Assembly: GCA_021442155.1 (NCBI GenBank) | Contig: CM038225.1 | Span: forward strand, 86,316,925-86,380,924 | Direction of reading: 5' to 3' | Length of the DNA: 64,000 bases | Source of the DNA: Cymbidium sinense | Taxonomy: Eukaryota > Streptophyta > Magnoliopsida > Asparagales > Orchidaceae | Shown: positions 33,516 to 45,800 of the stretch, piece by piece | Layout: the number at the start of each line of letters is the position of its first letter | Numbering within the stretch: the first letter of the stretch is position 1 | Position numbers and translations under genes: made by a program | Notes under the pieces: generated by a model | Seen by the model: the letters and a program-made list of their open reading frames with translations, nothing else | What the model was told of the DNA's origin: nothing | The model's database searches: none

Positions 33516-34829
33516 GAATCAAGTATTGTGTCAAAGGAGACTTGAATCCATTCTTAGTTAGAGGTCAAAATATAAGATGCGCAACTATCTTTCTTCAAAA
33601 GTTTATTCTCGTGAGCTTGGTGAATGTTTAAAAATAAAAGAAAAAGAAACAAAAGAAAACAAAGAAAAAGAAAAAGAAAAAGAAAAGAAAAAAGGAAAGA
33701 AAATGAAAATGTAATTGAGCAAGAATCAGACACCAAAGAAGCGGTAGAGTCAGATGTTAGATTCTGCTCATAATTTGTTCCTCCAGATGAACACATGGGG
33801 ATGATGACCTCCACCGTGGGGCGGTAAAGCGTTTAGAGGTGGAAGACCTCTCCTTCTGGGACCGGTATGTATGTTCCAGCTCACATGAGTACCCTCATAC
33901 TCCACATAGACTTAGAGTCCAGTTTGGAGGATGAGTCTCATGTGGTTAGCATGCAAACCAACCCCTCTCAGTGGGTCCCTCTAAAGGTGACATGTGAGCC
34001 AGACAGTGATGAAGACTAGGCCTCCAAGCAAAGCATGAATGTATCTGAATCACTTTTGTGTAGAACAGTCAGGCAACAGTTGGGAACTTTAGCTCTAACC
34101 TCACTTTCTTCTCAGAAGGTTGAAGGTTTAGTAGTTAAAGAGACCCCTAAGTCAACCACAGATACCAAGCCAAAGATATTTTTGTTGGGAGCATTATCCT
34201 CAAGTCAGAAAGCTGATGTAGAACTTGATGATGATTCATATAAAGATTTAATAGAATTACCTTTTGATTGGTACTTTGTGTTCTTAATTTAGCAAGAAAG
34301 ATTAATTCCACATGCTTGGTCTAAACAGTGCTACTTTGAAGGCTATGGGACAACCAGCGGAACATCCTCAATCAAGACCGAGCTAGATTCCATAGTGGTG
34401 TCGATAATGATAACTATTGCAGTCATCATAAATCATCTGAAATGAAGATTCTTCTGATTTACTCAACTCATTATGAGGTATGTTTAGAAACTTCAAATAA
34501 AAATGAGCCCAAGTGAGATGCATGGATCAAAGAAGAGACGATCAACCATCGCTGAGCTCAAAGAAATCAAAGAAAAAGACAATCCAAACATACATAGTTT
34601 TGAATGAAGAAGAACCAATGACTGAAGTTGCATTAGTTGATTTTAAAAAAATTGCTTTGTAAGTTATGAAAGGAAATGTCTCAATCTTCAGATAGCCATA
34701 AACTAGAATGAATCTAATGCTAACCCTCAAGAAGTCTAGACAGTGATTAGATATTGAATAGCGTCACCTCAAATCAAGAAAATCATACTAATTTATCATG
34801 GAAGAAAATATCCTACCATTCTTAATTTT
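33516..34829 (+). pseudogene. Protease-RT linker, decayed
   Basis: Short frames include 34035-34292 ('SLLCRTVRQQLGTLALTS' and 'DSYKDLIELPFDW'), and 34500-34700 has 'SKKSKKKTIQTYIVLNEEEPM..VALVDF', resembling the segment just before RT in plant gypsy pol. 33630-33710 is an almost pure A/G run (AAAGAAAAAG units) whose complement makes a spurious Phe/Leu-rich frame. Confidence 0.5.
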
Positions 34830-35260
34830 AAAAAAAAAGAATGGCCAAATTCACATGTCGATTTTGATCTAAATAAGCATATCCTAAGATGCTCACCAAT
34901 ACCAAACTTAATGGTGGACATTGCCTCATCTCATTTAGATTCTCCTTTATGGATGCATCTGCTATAACCAAATCAATATGAGAGATGAAATAAACATTAT
35001 CTTTCAATGCCAAAATTATTGTTATAAGGCTACCTTTCATAAAAAAGCTATACACATAAGCTTGACTAAATCTTGATGAACCATTTACATGTTGATGCTA
35101 CATTGATGATCTCTTGTCAAAACAAATAAAATGAAGACCATCTCTTGATTGAGAGATTTTCAAATGGTTGACATCAATTCATGAACCCCTCAAGTGCATT
35201 GAAAGCAAAAAAATTCTTTCATGTTTTCTCACGAGGATGAAATGATATGAAAAAATCATG
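34830..35260 (+). pseudogene. Gypsy reverse transcriptase, decayed
   Basis: Across frames: 'KKNGQIHM' (34836), 'DFDLNKHI' (34860), 'PIPNLMVDIASSH' (about 34899), 'YNQINMRDE' (about 34965), 'NYCYKATFH' (about 35015), then the active-site motif Y-I-D-D at 35099-35110 followed by 'LLSKQIK'. The order and wording match the Tat/Ogre RT palm. At least five frameshifts and several stops lie between the motifs, and the region is shorter than a complete RT. Confidence 0.8.
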
Positions 35261-35319
35261 AACAAATGTCACTAAGATGTCACCACTCTTATTTCAAAGA
35301 GGAGAAGAACCATAATTTA

Positions 35320-35660
35320 CTATCCTGAAGAAGGGGGTAGGAATAGTTCTCCTAACTACCACGATGTGATGAGATTCATCATCTCATCCAATCCATGCAC
35401 CAACAATGAAGCAATATGAGGCTCGATTGTCTACCGAGTTAGTCATTACACTATGTGTCCAGTATCAACATCTTTGAATTCTCTTCAATTATCAACCATC
35501 ATTGGGTCCTACAAGTTCTAAAGCCTAAGCTCCATCATTACCACAAGTATACCATGGAGTTGTTGGCCCAAATCATAGTTACCATTTACAAGATTCCTCG
35601 AGGAGAAATGTAATAGATGCATTAGCCAAGCTAAAGAGTTGGCATCCAAAGATGAGTCCA
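35320..35660 (+). pseudogene. Gypsy RNase H, decayed
   Basis: 'GVGIVLLTT' at 35334-35360 corresponds to the start of the RNase H fold (GAGIVL). 'NEARYEARLSTELVI'-like sequence lies around 35405-35440, 'LKPKLHHYHKYTMELLAQI' at 35520-35575 and 'NVIDALAKLKSWHPKMS' at about 35606-35655. This is the RNase H/archaeal-type RNase H stretch between RT and integrase in Tat elements. It is broken by stops. Confidence 0.7.
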
Positions 35661-36700
35661 TTCCAATAAGGGTCCAAAATAGACAAGTCTTATCCCTTAT
35701 TGATGCTAAACTCATCGAGAGATTCTCTCTTGAAGGGGAGGTTGCCATTGCCAAAAGGATGAGGAGTCGATTGAGGCAACCATTCATGATTATTTAAATG
35801 CAAACTACCTCAAGAGAAATCACTAGCACATCGTGAAGGAGAGAGCTCTTTCTATGCTCTTATGAAGCACCTTGTACCGCAATCTTTCGATCATATGGTT
35901 ACATTATCTGACAAACATGAAGCCCATAAGATCATGAGAGGTACACTTTATTTATGAGCATCAATCAATCAAGATAAAAGCCAAAATTAAGAGAATATGA
36001 TACTAATGGCCTTCGATGATCACAAATAATATGAACGTAGCTAAGAGTTGCCACCAATGTCAAGTATACAGTGTGGTCCTACCTCAACCACCCAACATTC
36101 TACATCCTACATTGGCCTCATGTCCATTTAAGTGTTGGGGTACATTGGGTCCATCGATCCTTCTTCCAAGGGTCATCTTCATTCTAGCTACCCACCACTA
36201 CTTTTCCAAGTGGGAGACAATCCCACTGAGAGGTCACAAACTCGATGTGCTCCAATTTTTAGAACCATATCATATATAGGTTTGGGTGCCTCGATGAATT
36301 ATATCCATAATGGTACTACATTCAAGAGCACTAAAATCAATAGCTTTGCTGAGACACATATATAGGAGATCCACCATCTACCCAGGGGAAAATGATCTAG
36401 AAGCATTCAACAAAACTACTCTCATTCAAATAAAAAGAAGACACTACATGAAGAACAAAGGCATGAGCAAGAAGAAGCCTTGTGGGCCTTACCACATATA
36501 CAAACTCCAACTCCTACCCCTTTCTCCTTAGTGTATCCAAAGTCTACCATTAGAAGTCCAACTATCACTAAGGATACAGGGGTAATAAGATCAATAGAAT
36601 AAAATGCCAAGTTATGGTTGAAGAGCTCAAGGTTTGGAGAGACCATCTGCATGCTAAAACCTCAGGTTGTACAAATAAAAATGATTCAAGCTCACAACAA
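35661..36700 (+). pseudogene. Gypsy integrase, decayed
   Basis: The integrase zinc-binding end 'SCHQCQVY' (36046-36069), 'QPPNILHPTLASCPFKCWG' (36083-36139), 'DPSSKGH' (36148-36168) and 'YFSKWETIPLRGHKLDVLQF' (36199-36258) are readable. The first catalytic Asp, expected just after 'CWG', is absent: the sequence reads 'WGTLGPS'. A later 'EAFNKT' (about 36398) corresponds to the conserved Glu helix. Frames are broken. Confidence 0.78.
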
Positions 36701-36719
36701 GTTGGTCCTCCAGAGCTTT

Positions 36720-36939
36720 TCAAGTAGAGAGCTTGTTTAGTTCTAAGGAGACCAATTGTTGCCCAAAGATGGGAGGCAAGTTTGAACCCACTTGGGAAGG
36801 CCCTTATGCCATAGAGAAGGCCTACCAAGGAGGATCTTATCAACTCATAAATTGTAAAGGAGAGTGCCCAATGCTTCCAATCAATGGGCTCTACCTAAAG
36901 AAATACTATCCAAAAATCACGTTCCAAAATGATTATTAA
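36720..36939 (+). pseudogene. Integrase C-terminal domain, end of pol
   Basis: A continuous frame reads 'KMGGKFEPTWEGPYAIEKAY', 'QGGSYQLINCKGECPMLPIN' and 'GLYLKKYYP', ending at TAA 36937-36939. This is the 'GPY.I....G.Y.L....G......N...L..YYP' tail shared by plant gypsy integrases, and it is the best-preserved coding piece of the giant element. Confidence 0.9.
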
Positions 36940-39839
36940 TAAAAAAATTTTCATCTCAAATTTCATCTCGTTTGTGTTAAAAATATCTTTTGCTTGAGAA
37001 TCCTCCATGACGTGTTTAGGGTAGGTATAAGAGAACCCAAGAGGCATCCAATCCCTTCACAACACAAACTACAAACAATCCTCTTTATTAGGTGTAAGAG
37101 AACCCAAGAGGCATCTTATTTTGACTAGTACAACAAATTAGTGTAAGAGAACAAGCGCATCCTTTCTTGGTGGAGTCACAACTTTGTGAATTTCATCCAT
37201 TTTCACTGTTTGGTAGTGTGTAAGAGAACCCAAGGCTTCCTTTCTCCTCATATAACACAAACAAATATATATCTTTATCTCGTGCTATAAAGCACTAGCT
37301 CTCACTCATTAGTTTAGGTCGACATGCTACCTTGCTAAGGTGTCACCCCAATGTCACTTGTCTGTGGATGTGAGTCCCCATGCTTTCTTCCTAACTTGAC
37401 CATTGCAAACCAATGTGCCTTGTTAGTTTAGGCCTCATCAAGAGGTAAGCTACCTCATGTTGACTTTATTTAAGAGGATGTAAGCACATGCTTTCTTGAA
37501 CTAGCCATCATGCACGACTAGGTCAAGTATATTTGAGGTTAGATAAGTCCCTGGGCTCCTTTCCTCTTGACTACTTCAAGCTTGGTTTGGTCCCTATCAG
37601 ACCCTCTTAGTCCCCTAGTCGATAGTCGAGCCAAGAACTATCCCGATCGCTTCCTCTTTAGAGATGTAAGCCTACACGCTTTCTTCTACTGACATAAACC
37701 ATGGGCACCTTAGGTTGGTTGGTTATCGCCATGCGCTGACCCACCCGGTGGATACACCACTCTAGATGTGAGTCCCTGCTTTCTCCTTGAGTTGGCCACC
37801 AATACCTATTTTCTTTAGGGTTTTAAGCAGTGGCCCTCCCCAGGCACTCTATTTGGATCACATCCTTAGCGACCCCATTTAGACACTACCTTATTTTTGG
37901 ATTGGATCCCCTTTCCTAGTACACCCCTGTGGTTGGAGAATTTGTTCGGGATGCATTCTCCCTTGGTCCAATAAGTCAGATAGACTAGGCCGATATGAAG
38001 CTCCTTCTAGTGGTCCCGCAAAACCAACAGGTCCACATAAATTTAAAACAAACAAAATATATCTTGTGGATTAGAATTCAAGCCCCAAAGGGTCCTTTCC
38101 CAAGCATCCTATCTTAAGCGTCAGAAACTCCTATAGGAATCTCCCGACTACTTTGAGAGATAAGTCCTGTCGACTTTAGTAGTCACTCTAGTTGGTTCAA
38201 CTTGTGCCACCAATGAGTCACCCCTAGTCATCTTGCTTTAAAAGATATAAGTCATTACGCCTTTTCCAACATACTGTAAACCCAAAGCATTAGGTCAGTT
38301 CATTTATGAGATCGATCACTCCAATGGTTCCCTATTTGGGAAGATGTGAGTCCCCGCACTTTTTTCCTAACTAGACCATTGCAAATTGAAAGGCACCCCT
38401 TAGGTTGGTTAGCTCTACCTAATGGCCAGTAGACTATACCTTTGGATTTATAAATCTAAGATAGGTATAGGCTGATATTAGCTCCTTCTTAGTAGATCCA
38501 TCACACATGTGGTCCATCTAAAATTAAATTAATTTTACTATTCTGAGTCGATATGAGTCCAAAGGCATTTGCTCAAATAGTCATCCTAGGGATCGATTTG
38601 TGCACATCGATCACCCCAACTGATCCCTACTTTGAAGATGTAAGTCTACATGCTTTAGTCCCCATTGCACATCAAAAGCAACCCTTAGGGGATAGTCCTA
38701 CCTTGTGGTAGATACTACCCCTTTGGATTTGTAAATCTAAGACAGTCAAGGCCGATAGCCTTCTTGTGGGTCCATCGCACGCCAACAGGGTCCACAACAT
38801 AACACACCAAATTAAATCAAATCAAATCAAATTAAATCAAATCAAATATAAATCAAATTAATCATCAGGACTACTCTTGAGTTGAGGTAAGATCCCTAAT
38901 AGTCTCCGGTAGGTTGATGTGTGCTCATCAATATCATCACCAAACTTTTCCCTTTGGAAGATGTAAGTCTACACCTTTCTTCCTAGCATCCATTGCACTC
39001 AAAGGAAACCTCAGTCGATAGTCCTACCTTATGGCGTAGACTACCCCTTTGGACTTATAAATCAAGAGGAAGGCCTCCTTTCTTAGTGTGATCCATCGCA
39101 TACCGATAGGTCCATAATAAAATAAATTTAAAACCAACCTCCCCAGTGAAATCAAATTAAACATATCGAACAAACCAAATTTCTCCCTAGTGAGGCTCAA
39201 ATCAAATTAGCCTCCTTAGTGAAACCTAGATATAAATCAAACAAATTCAATCGAGTGTACATCCTCAGCAGATATGCCCTCAATCTAGAACCCTTCTCCC
39301 TAGTAGAGCCATAACAAATTAAACCAACCTCCCTAGTGGAGTCTAATCAAACAAATCAAAGAAATCTAATCAAATTCTTATCCCAATGATAACTCAACTT
39401 GCTTCCAGTGGAAGGTTCACACAATCCCTACATTGAGCACATATCCCTGGATATGCTCCACATCAATTAAAATAAAATAAATTAAAATCAATTCGGTCTT
39501 GATCCCCATTGAATTATAGATTCTTATCCCCAGTGGATACACAAAAAACCAATCATATTCACAATCAAACTTAAATTCTTATCCTTCAGCGAATAACTTG
39601 AATCTGCTTCCCTAGTGGAAGGTTCATGTACTCAATCCTCAGCGGATTCCTTCTTGCTCTCTTATACCCTTGGCATAAAGAGAGCTGCATCACATAAGAC
39701 TGTGATTCTATCTACCTCTCAGGTCTAGGTATAGATCATTTTTGTAAGTGTTTGCAATCTTCTAGATGTTATTGATCATTTCGGTCAATGCCAATATGTG
39801 GAGTGTGCCTTGTTAGTTACACCACACCTATTGGGGTCC
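36940..39839 (+). repeat. Tandem-repeat-rich 3' region between pol and 3' LTR
   Basis: This is a 2.9-kb non-coding stretch with several tandem families. First, 'GTGTAAGAGAACCCAAGAGGCATC' occurs about four times between 37023 and 37240. Second, a roughly 120-310-bp unit starting 'GATGTGAGTCCcyrtGCTTTCTTCCTA' recurs near 37370, 37485, 37660, 37775, 38345, 38637 and 38957; the last three are the clearest, each with 'ttaggnnggt..accttatgg..agactacccctttggattt.taaatc' and 'ggtccatcgcac'. Third, 'CCctAGTGgAGnc' units lie at about 39140-39670. Tat/Ogre 3' regions are known to carry variable tandem repeats. No ORF and no convincing polypurine tract precede the LTR. Confidence 0.75.
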
Positions 39840-42800
39840 TTTTGACCTCACTTTTGGAGTGAGCTCAACCTCCTTCTTAGACTTAGGACTCTTCTAGACA
39901 CTAAGAACTTAGTCATAAGACACACTCTAGTGATTAGGTGAACACTTAACAAGCCAAGACTTAGAAGGGTTAATCAGATTAGATAAGACTTAAGGAAATC
40001 ACCTACCCCATAGCCTAAACCCAATCTATACACCTTCTCAAATCAAACCAAGATTCAAATCTCAAACCAAATCAAATTCAAATTCAAATTCCAAATCTAA
40101 TTTCAAATTTGACTATAAAATGATTGAAACCCAAAATCAAATTCAAATCAAGACCTTCCTAAGCCATATGATTATCTTAAGTTTAGCCAAAATCCAAATC
40201 AATCCTTTCAATAAGATCAAAATCAAATCAATCAATTTATCAAATTCAAATCAAATTAACTTCAAAAATCCAAACTAAATCTAAAACCCAAGCCAATTTT
40301 GGACTTAGCCAAATTCTATCCAAATCAAGTCAAAACCAATGAATTTTCTTGAATCAATTCATTCAATTATCTATCAAATATAAATGAAACCTACAATCAT
40401 CAAATCAAATCAAGCCAACCCAAGTCAAACCCAACCTTTTGAAAAATTCAAATGAGCCAAAATCCCTTATACTCCAAATTGATTATCGTTTAATTTATAT
40501 TTCAATCCATGGCTCATATATAAGTTCAACTAAACTCGAATAAAACCAAAATCAAACTAATTTAGATCCACTTGACCAAAAGTGACCTAAAAGACCCATT
40601 TGAGCCAACTTCTAATCCAACCCAAATTAGATTGAACCAAGCTCACCAACACCTTCCACCATGATTGTTGATTACCCTAGGATGATCAATTGTAATCAAT
40701 TGGGCCAAACCAAGTCAACTTAGTCATTTGACCAAGTCAACCCATAACCCAAATGAACCAAAGCTAGCAAAATTCATCCTACATCAAATTGCTTGAAACC
40801 AATGATTTGAATCAACCCAAAATCAATATTTAAATATGACTTGACAACTAATTGAGCCAAACTAAGCCCAATTATCCATTCGATCCAAGTTAACCCAAAT
40901 TGGCCTAAAGGACCAAATTGGGCCAAATCATGATCTAACTCGAATTGATTGTAACCAATGGCTCAAGTTCATTCCAAATTGATTATTGAACTTGACCAAA
41001 GTCATAATTTAGACAATTGGTCAATTTGATCAACCTAAATCAAATCACCAAAAATTCAAATTAAATCAAATTGATTCAAACCAAAGACCACATTCATCTT
41101 CAATTAGCCAATTGAACATGAATCAACCCATAACCAAATCAATTTGGCCAATTTTGATCAAATTGGTCAATTGACCATTTGACATTTGATTCAAATGAGC
41201 CAAAATCAATTCTAAGCCAAATTAAATCAAATTGATCATCAAAATACTTCAAATTATCATTTGAACCAACTAATTTTGGTTTCCAATTTGACCAATTGGT
41301 CAATAACCCAATACCCAATATGACATATGACCCAAATTGAGCCAAATCTTGAAACCAAGCCATGACCCATTGGGCTGATCAAACCAACCCAAACCATTTG
41401 GATCAGCCAAAATCAACCCAACTAATTAAATCTCATGGATCCTCTCCCACATAGGATTCCACCCAACCTCATTTAATTCTCCCATCACATGCATTCAACT
41501 CCTCCCAACATTTCAGAGTGATCATATGACAAATGAAGACTTTGGGAGCTAAATCCAAAGTCCTCAATCAATCCATCATCCATCCCAACCACTCACAACA
41601 CTTTGGAGCCAAAAAATTAAAAAAAAAATTAATTTTGGCCACATTAAAAAAGAGAGTTAGAATGAGATCCATTCATTATCCCTTAGGTTCCCAAAGAAAA
41701 CCCCACCACTTCCCAATTTCTTGAGCAAAACATCAAAAGGATTATGAGAAATGGCAAGCACCGAAGATACATCATTTCAAGTGAAGGACAAGATCATTCT
41801 AAAGCTTCCTCACACCTAGACTCATCTTCACACCAAAAAACCATCTGTGAGGTAATTTCATAAAAAACTTTAGCCTCTTAGAACTTCATTTGTGTATTCT
41901 TGCATGATTTTAGAATTTCTAGAGAAGCCCATATTTTTATTATATTTAGTCATAATACAAATCAGGAGATTTTTAGTGACAATTACCACAAAAATGAGCA
42001 AATCAGACAAAATTTGATTCAAAATCATGAAAATCCTCATGATTTTTATATTTCCCATTTCGATCCATTGGGATCAAAGCTCAAATCGCATTCGATCCGA
42101 TGCTATCAATGGATCACAGATTAATCCATGATCACCGACCACACGCATCATCGACCGTCTGGATCAGATCGACGGTCCATCCATCCTTCACGATGGATCG
42201 CGTTTCACTCGCCCGATCGCGCGGCACCGCAGAGTAATCGCACATGCGCTGCATGTGATGCAGGCCACCGCACGCTTAATGCAGATCCCTTGGCACGGTG
42301 AGGTTAAGTGGGAAAATCACCTTTTTTTATTTTAAAAATTATAATATCCTGAAACTTTGAAAATTCATAAAAAAAAATACTTAGCGAAAAATTACAAATA
42401 AGGGCTCATTAAATCTTTCAAGAGGAATCCGCAAACTAAAAATCTCCAAATTCTAATAAATTGTTTGAAATTAATTTAAGTTTTAGGGAAAATCAAACTT
42501 CATTAATTAATCTAAAAATACAAGTCTCATTGAAGTGAAATTTTCAGAAATTGAAATAAGAGTTAAAACACACTTACCATAAAAATCTCAAGTGAAAAGG
42601 ACTTCTAGATTAGGAGAAATTAAATTTTGAAGTTCAAATTATCCATTGTAATAAAATAAATTAGATAAAAATCTAGAAATTTACAAATATATTCAAAATG
42701 GCTTAAACCACTTCAGTTGACATCTAGGACTCTTAAGAAAATAATGTGATTTTGAATCCTAATGAACCCAAACAAACACTTAAGATTAAAGTTTAATCAA

Positions 42801-45800
42801 TTAAAGAATTAATTAAAACATAATCTAAAAAATAATTTAAATACCAAATCAAAATCAAATGATAATACCCAAATGATTGGTAATCAAACCTTAAATCAAA
42901 AAAAATATCATATCACTCAAATGAAATTAATTAAACATAATTTAACCTAATTGAGTTAATGAAATTCAATTAAATGATTAGATCTTAAATCAAACTCATA
43001 ATAAATAAATCAATGAAACTTTAATATAAAATCAAACTAATCTTGTTAAACCAACACCAAGCATTGAATCTTAATCATATGAAACTACTTAACAAATTAA
43101 AATAAATTAAATATAATTAATCATTAAATAAAAAAAATCAAATTGAATAAACCAATTCAACATAATCATTTAATATTAATCAAATTAAACCAAATAAAGT
43201 TAAAGTAAACTTAATTAATATATGATTAAATCACATCCATTTAGAATAAGATAATTAATTACCCATTAATACATAAATCTAATACTAAATCAAACATGAA
43301 TGAAATCTAATGAACATAATAAATGAAGAAATCAAACTTAACTATGATTATGAATAATCAAGTTTAATTAAAATAAAAAATAAATAATTAAATCACTTAA
43401 TCTAAAAAATGATAATAACAATGATAACCCTTTAATCAATAAATTTATAAATGCTTAAAAAATATCAAATCAAATAAGTCATATATGGGTATTAAGTCAT
43501 TAATCTCTAAAACAAACCTTTAATTAAATTAATTTTAAAAATTTAATTTACCCTTAATCAAACTTAATTAAACATTTAATTAATGCAAACTTAATGAATT
43601 AATCCATCATCTTAATATAAAATTAATTTTAAATAAATCACATTTAAATTAATTTAAGTTAATTACAAATCAAATCACTAATTAATTAAGTCATTAATTA
43701 CATAAAATAAATAAATTATTTAATCTTAAATATTTAATTTAATTAATTACAACTATAAATAATATCAATTAAATTAATCAAAATAATTAAAATATTAAAT
43801 AAAATAATCAAATAAATTAAACCTAAATTAAGTCATTAATTACATCATCAACCTAAACAAATATGAAACCAAATTAAAAATTAAACAAATCTTTATTTAA
43901 TTTAATAATAAACCTAAACACACTTCTTAATTAAACTAATAATCACATTGAACCTAAGCAAACCCATAGATAAAGCTAATCAAATCAAATTAAATCAAAT
44001 AAAGAAAGACTCTCATCAATTTAATATGTAATCAAATCAAATCTATTCAACCTACTTAAATAAGATAAACTAATTAACTATCCAATGTATGAAATCAAAA
44101 TACAAACCAAACTTTGATAAACATGACAAATGGATGAAAAATAAAATTCTAATTATAAAAGAATCAAACTCAAAATAAAATCAATAAAATTCAATCAAAC
44201 TACAAATAAATGAACCATAAAATCAAATAAAATTAAATCACATAACTATAATCAAAGAAAAGAATTAGATATTAATATAAAAGGATATTGAATTATCAAG
44301 ATTTAGCTGAATCGAAACATCTAATTAAAAAATTAATCAATCAAATTACATGAAGGTAAACAAATACAAAGCACATGTAATAAACACTAATCAAATCAAG
44401 TCAATTCAACTAAATTATTCAAATAAATCAAATCAAATCAAGCCTTAAATATAAAAAATCAAATTAAGGGTTCCTCTTTATGTGTTTAATAATATAATGA
44501 CCTTTTAAGGAAATTATGATTAACCCATAATTATGGGAGAATCATAAAATTGATTAATTAGATTCTTTAACTTAATTAATCCTTAATTATGAGCCAATAG
44601 CATTAGATTCTTTAGGAACATTGCAATCTTATTTCCTCACATGTTCATGTCATTTATGGTGGTTAATCAAATTAAAGAAGCATAGGTAAGGGTAATTAAT
44701 TGATTTAATTAAGGATCCAACTTAATTAATTCATAAAATTCACTTAATTATTCCTTATTAAACCAAATTAAATCACAAACATGGGCATGGAATAGGATTA
44801 GCAAACCTCTTCTTATATTTCTTAAATCAAATCAAACATGAAATCAGAATGACATTAAGAAGCTTTTATTTATTTTAAACGATCTTATTTAGTATGATTG
44901 CCTTTAGGATTTAATTGGATTGAATGAAATCATGTGCTTATGTTCTTTTATTTCTTTCCAATCATATTAAATACAGTTTGCCATATATGATCATGCATTC
45001 ATCTCTTTCAAAAATTAATTAAACAAAATAATTTTTTTATGCCAAATTGCATGTGTTGACTTAAATTAAAAGTGGCATGTTATTATCACTATTAAATCAA
45101 AATTACTTTCAAAAGTGTATAAATCAATTATAATATATGGAGTGATGCTAATTATGAAACATTTATGAGTCAATGTGTTTATTATCTAAAATACATGATA
45201 TGAAGTCTTCTCTCTTTACTTTACATGAGCTTACATAGGATTTATAAATGTGTAGTTCATTTGAAAAGAACACAACATTTGTCCAAATCCATTCCTATGT
45301 ATGTCCATGCTAAGGCTTAGAAAGAATTTTATATCACATATGTAAATCATATGATCGAATCAAACACAACATTTTGCATGACTTCTTCTTCTTATGGTTG
45401 TACATTCATATGTATATAAGAAGAGTGGTATATTAGTCACATCCAGAGATGCATGACTTTAAGTAGCCTGGAGGTCTTTACCTCACTCCCTTGTGCAATA
45501 ATGGCATACCTACTCATATCTCTTACACATATGTATGTGCAATGACTAATGAATAGAAAGTCATAATCAATCAAATTAATTTCTTTTTTACATGACTCTT
45601 CATCCTTATAGTTGTGTATACATTTATATGTATATGAGAATAGTGGTATATTATTAGGACATCCTGGGGATGCGACTTTAAGTACTAAGGAGGTCTTTAC
45701 CTCACTCCCTGAAATAATGGCACCGTACCCGCTTAAAACTTTTATACATTTCAGTGTACACATAGCTAATGGATTGAAGTCCCTTTTTTTCTATTGAAAA

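Noticed and set aside
33554..33814. Antisense Phe/Leu-rich frame resembling a membrane protein
   Set aside because: It is the complement of an A/G-rich run inside decayed pol.
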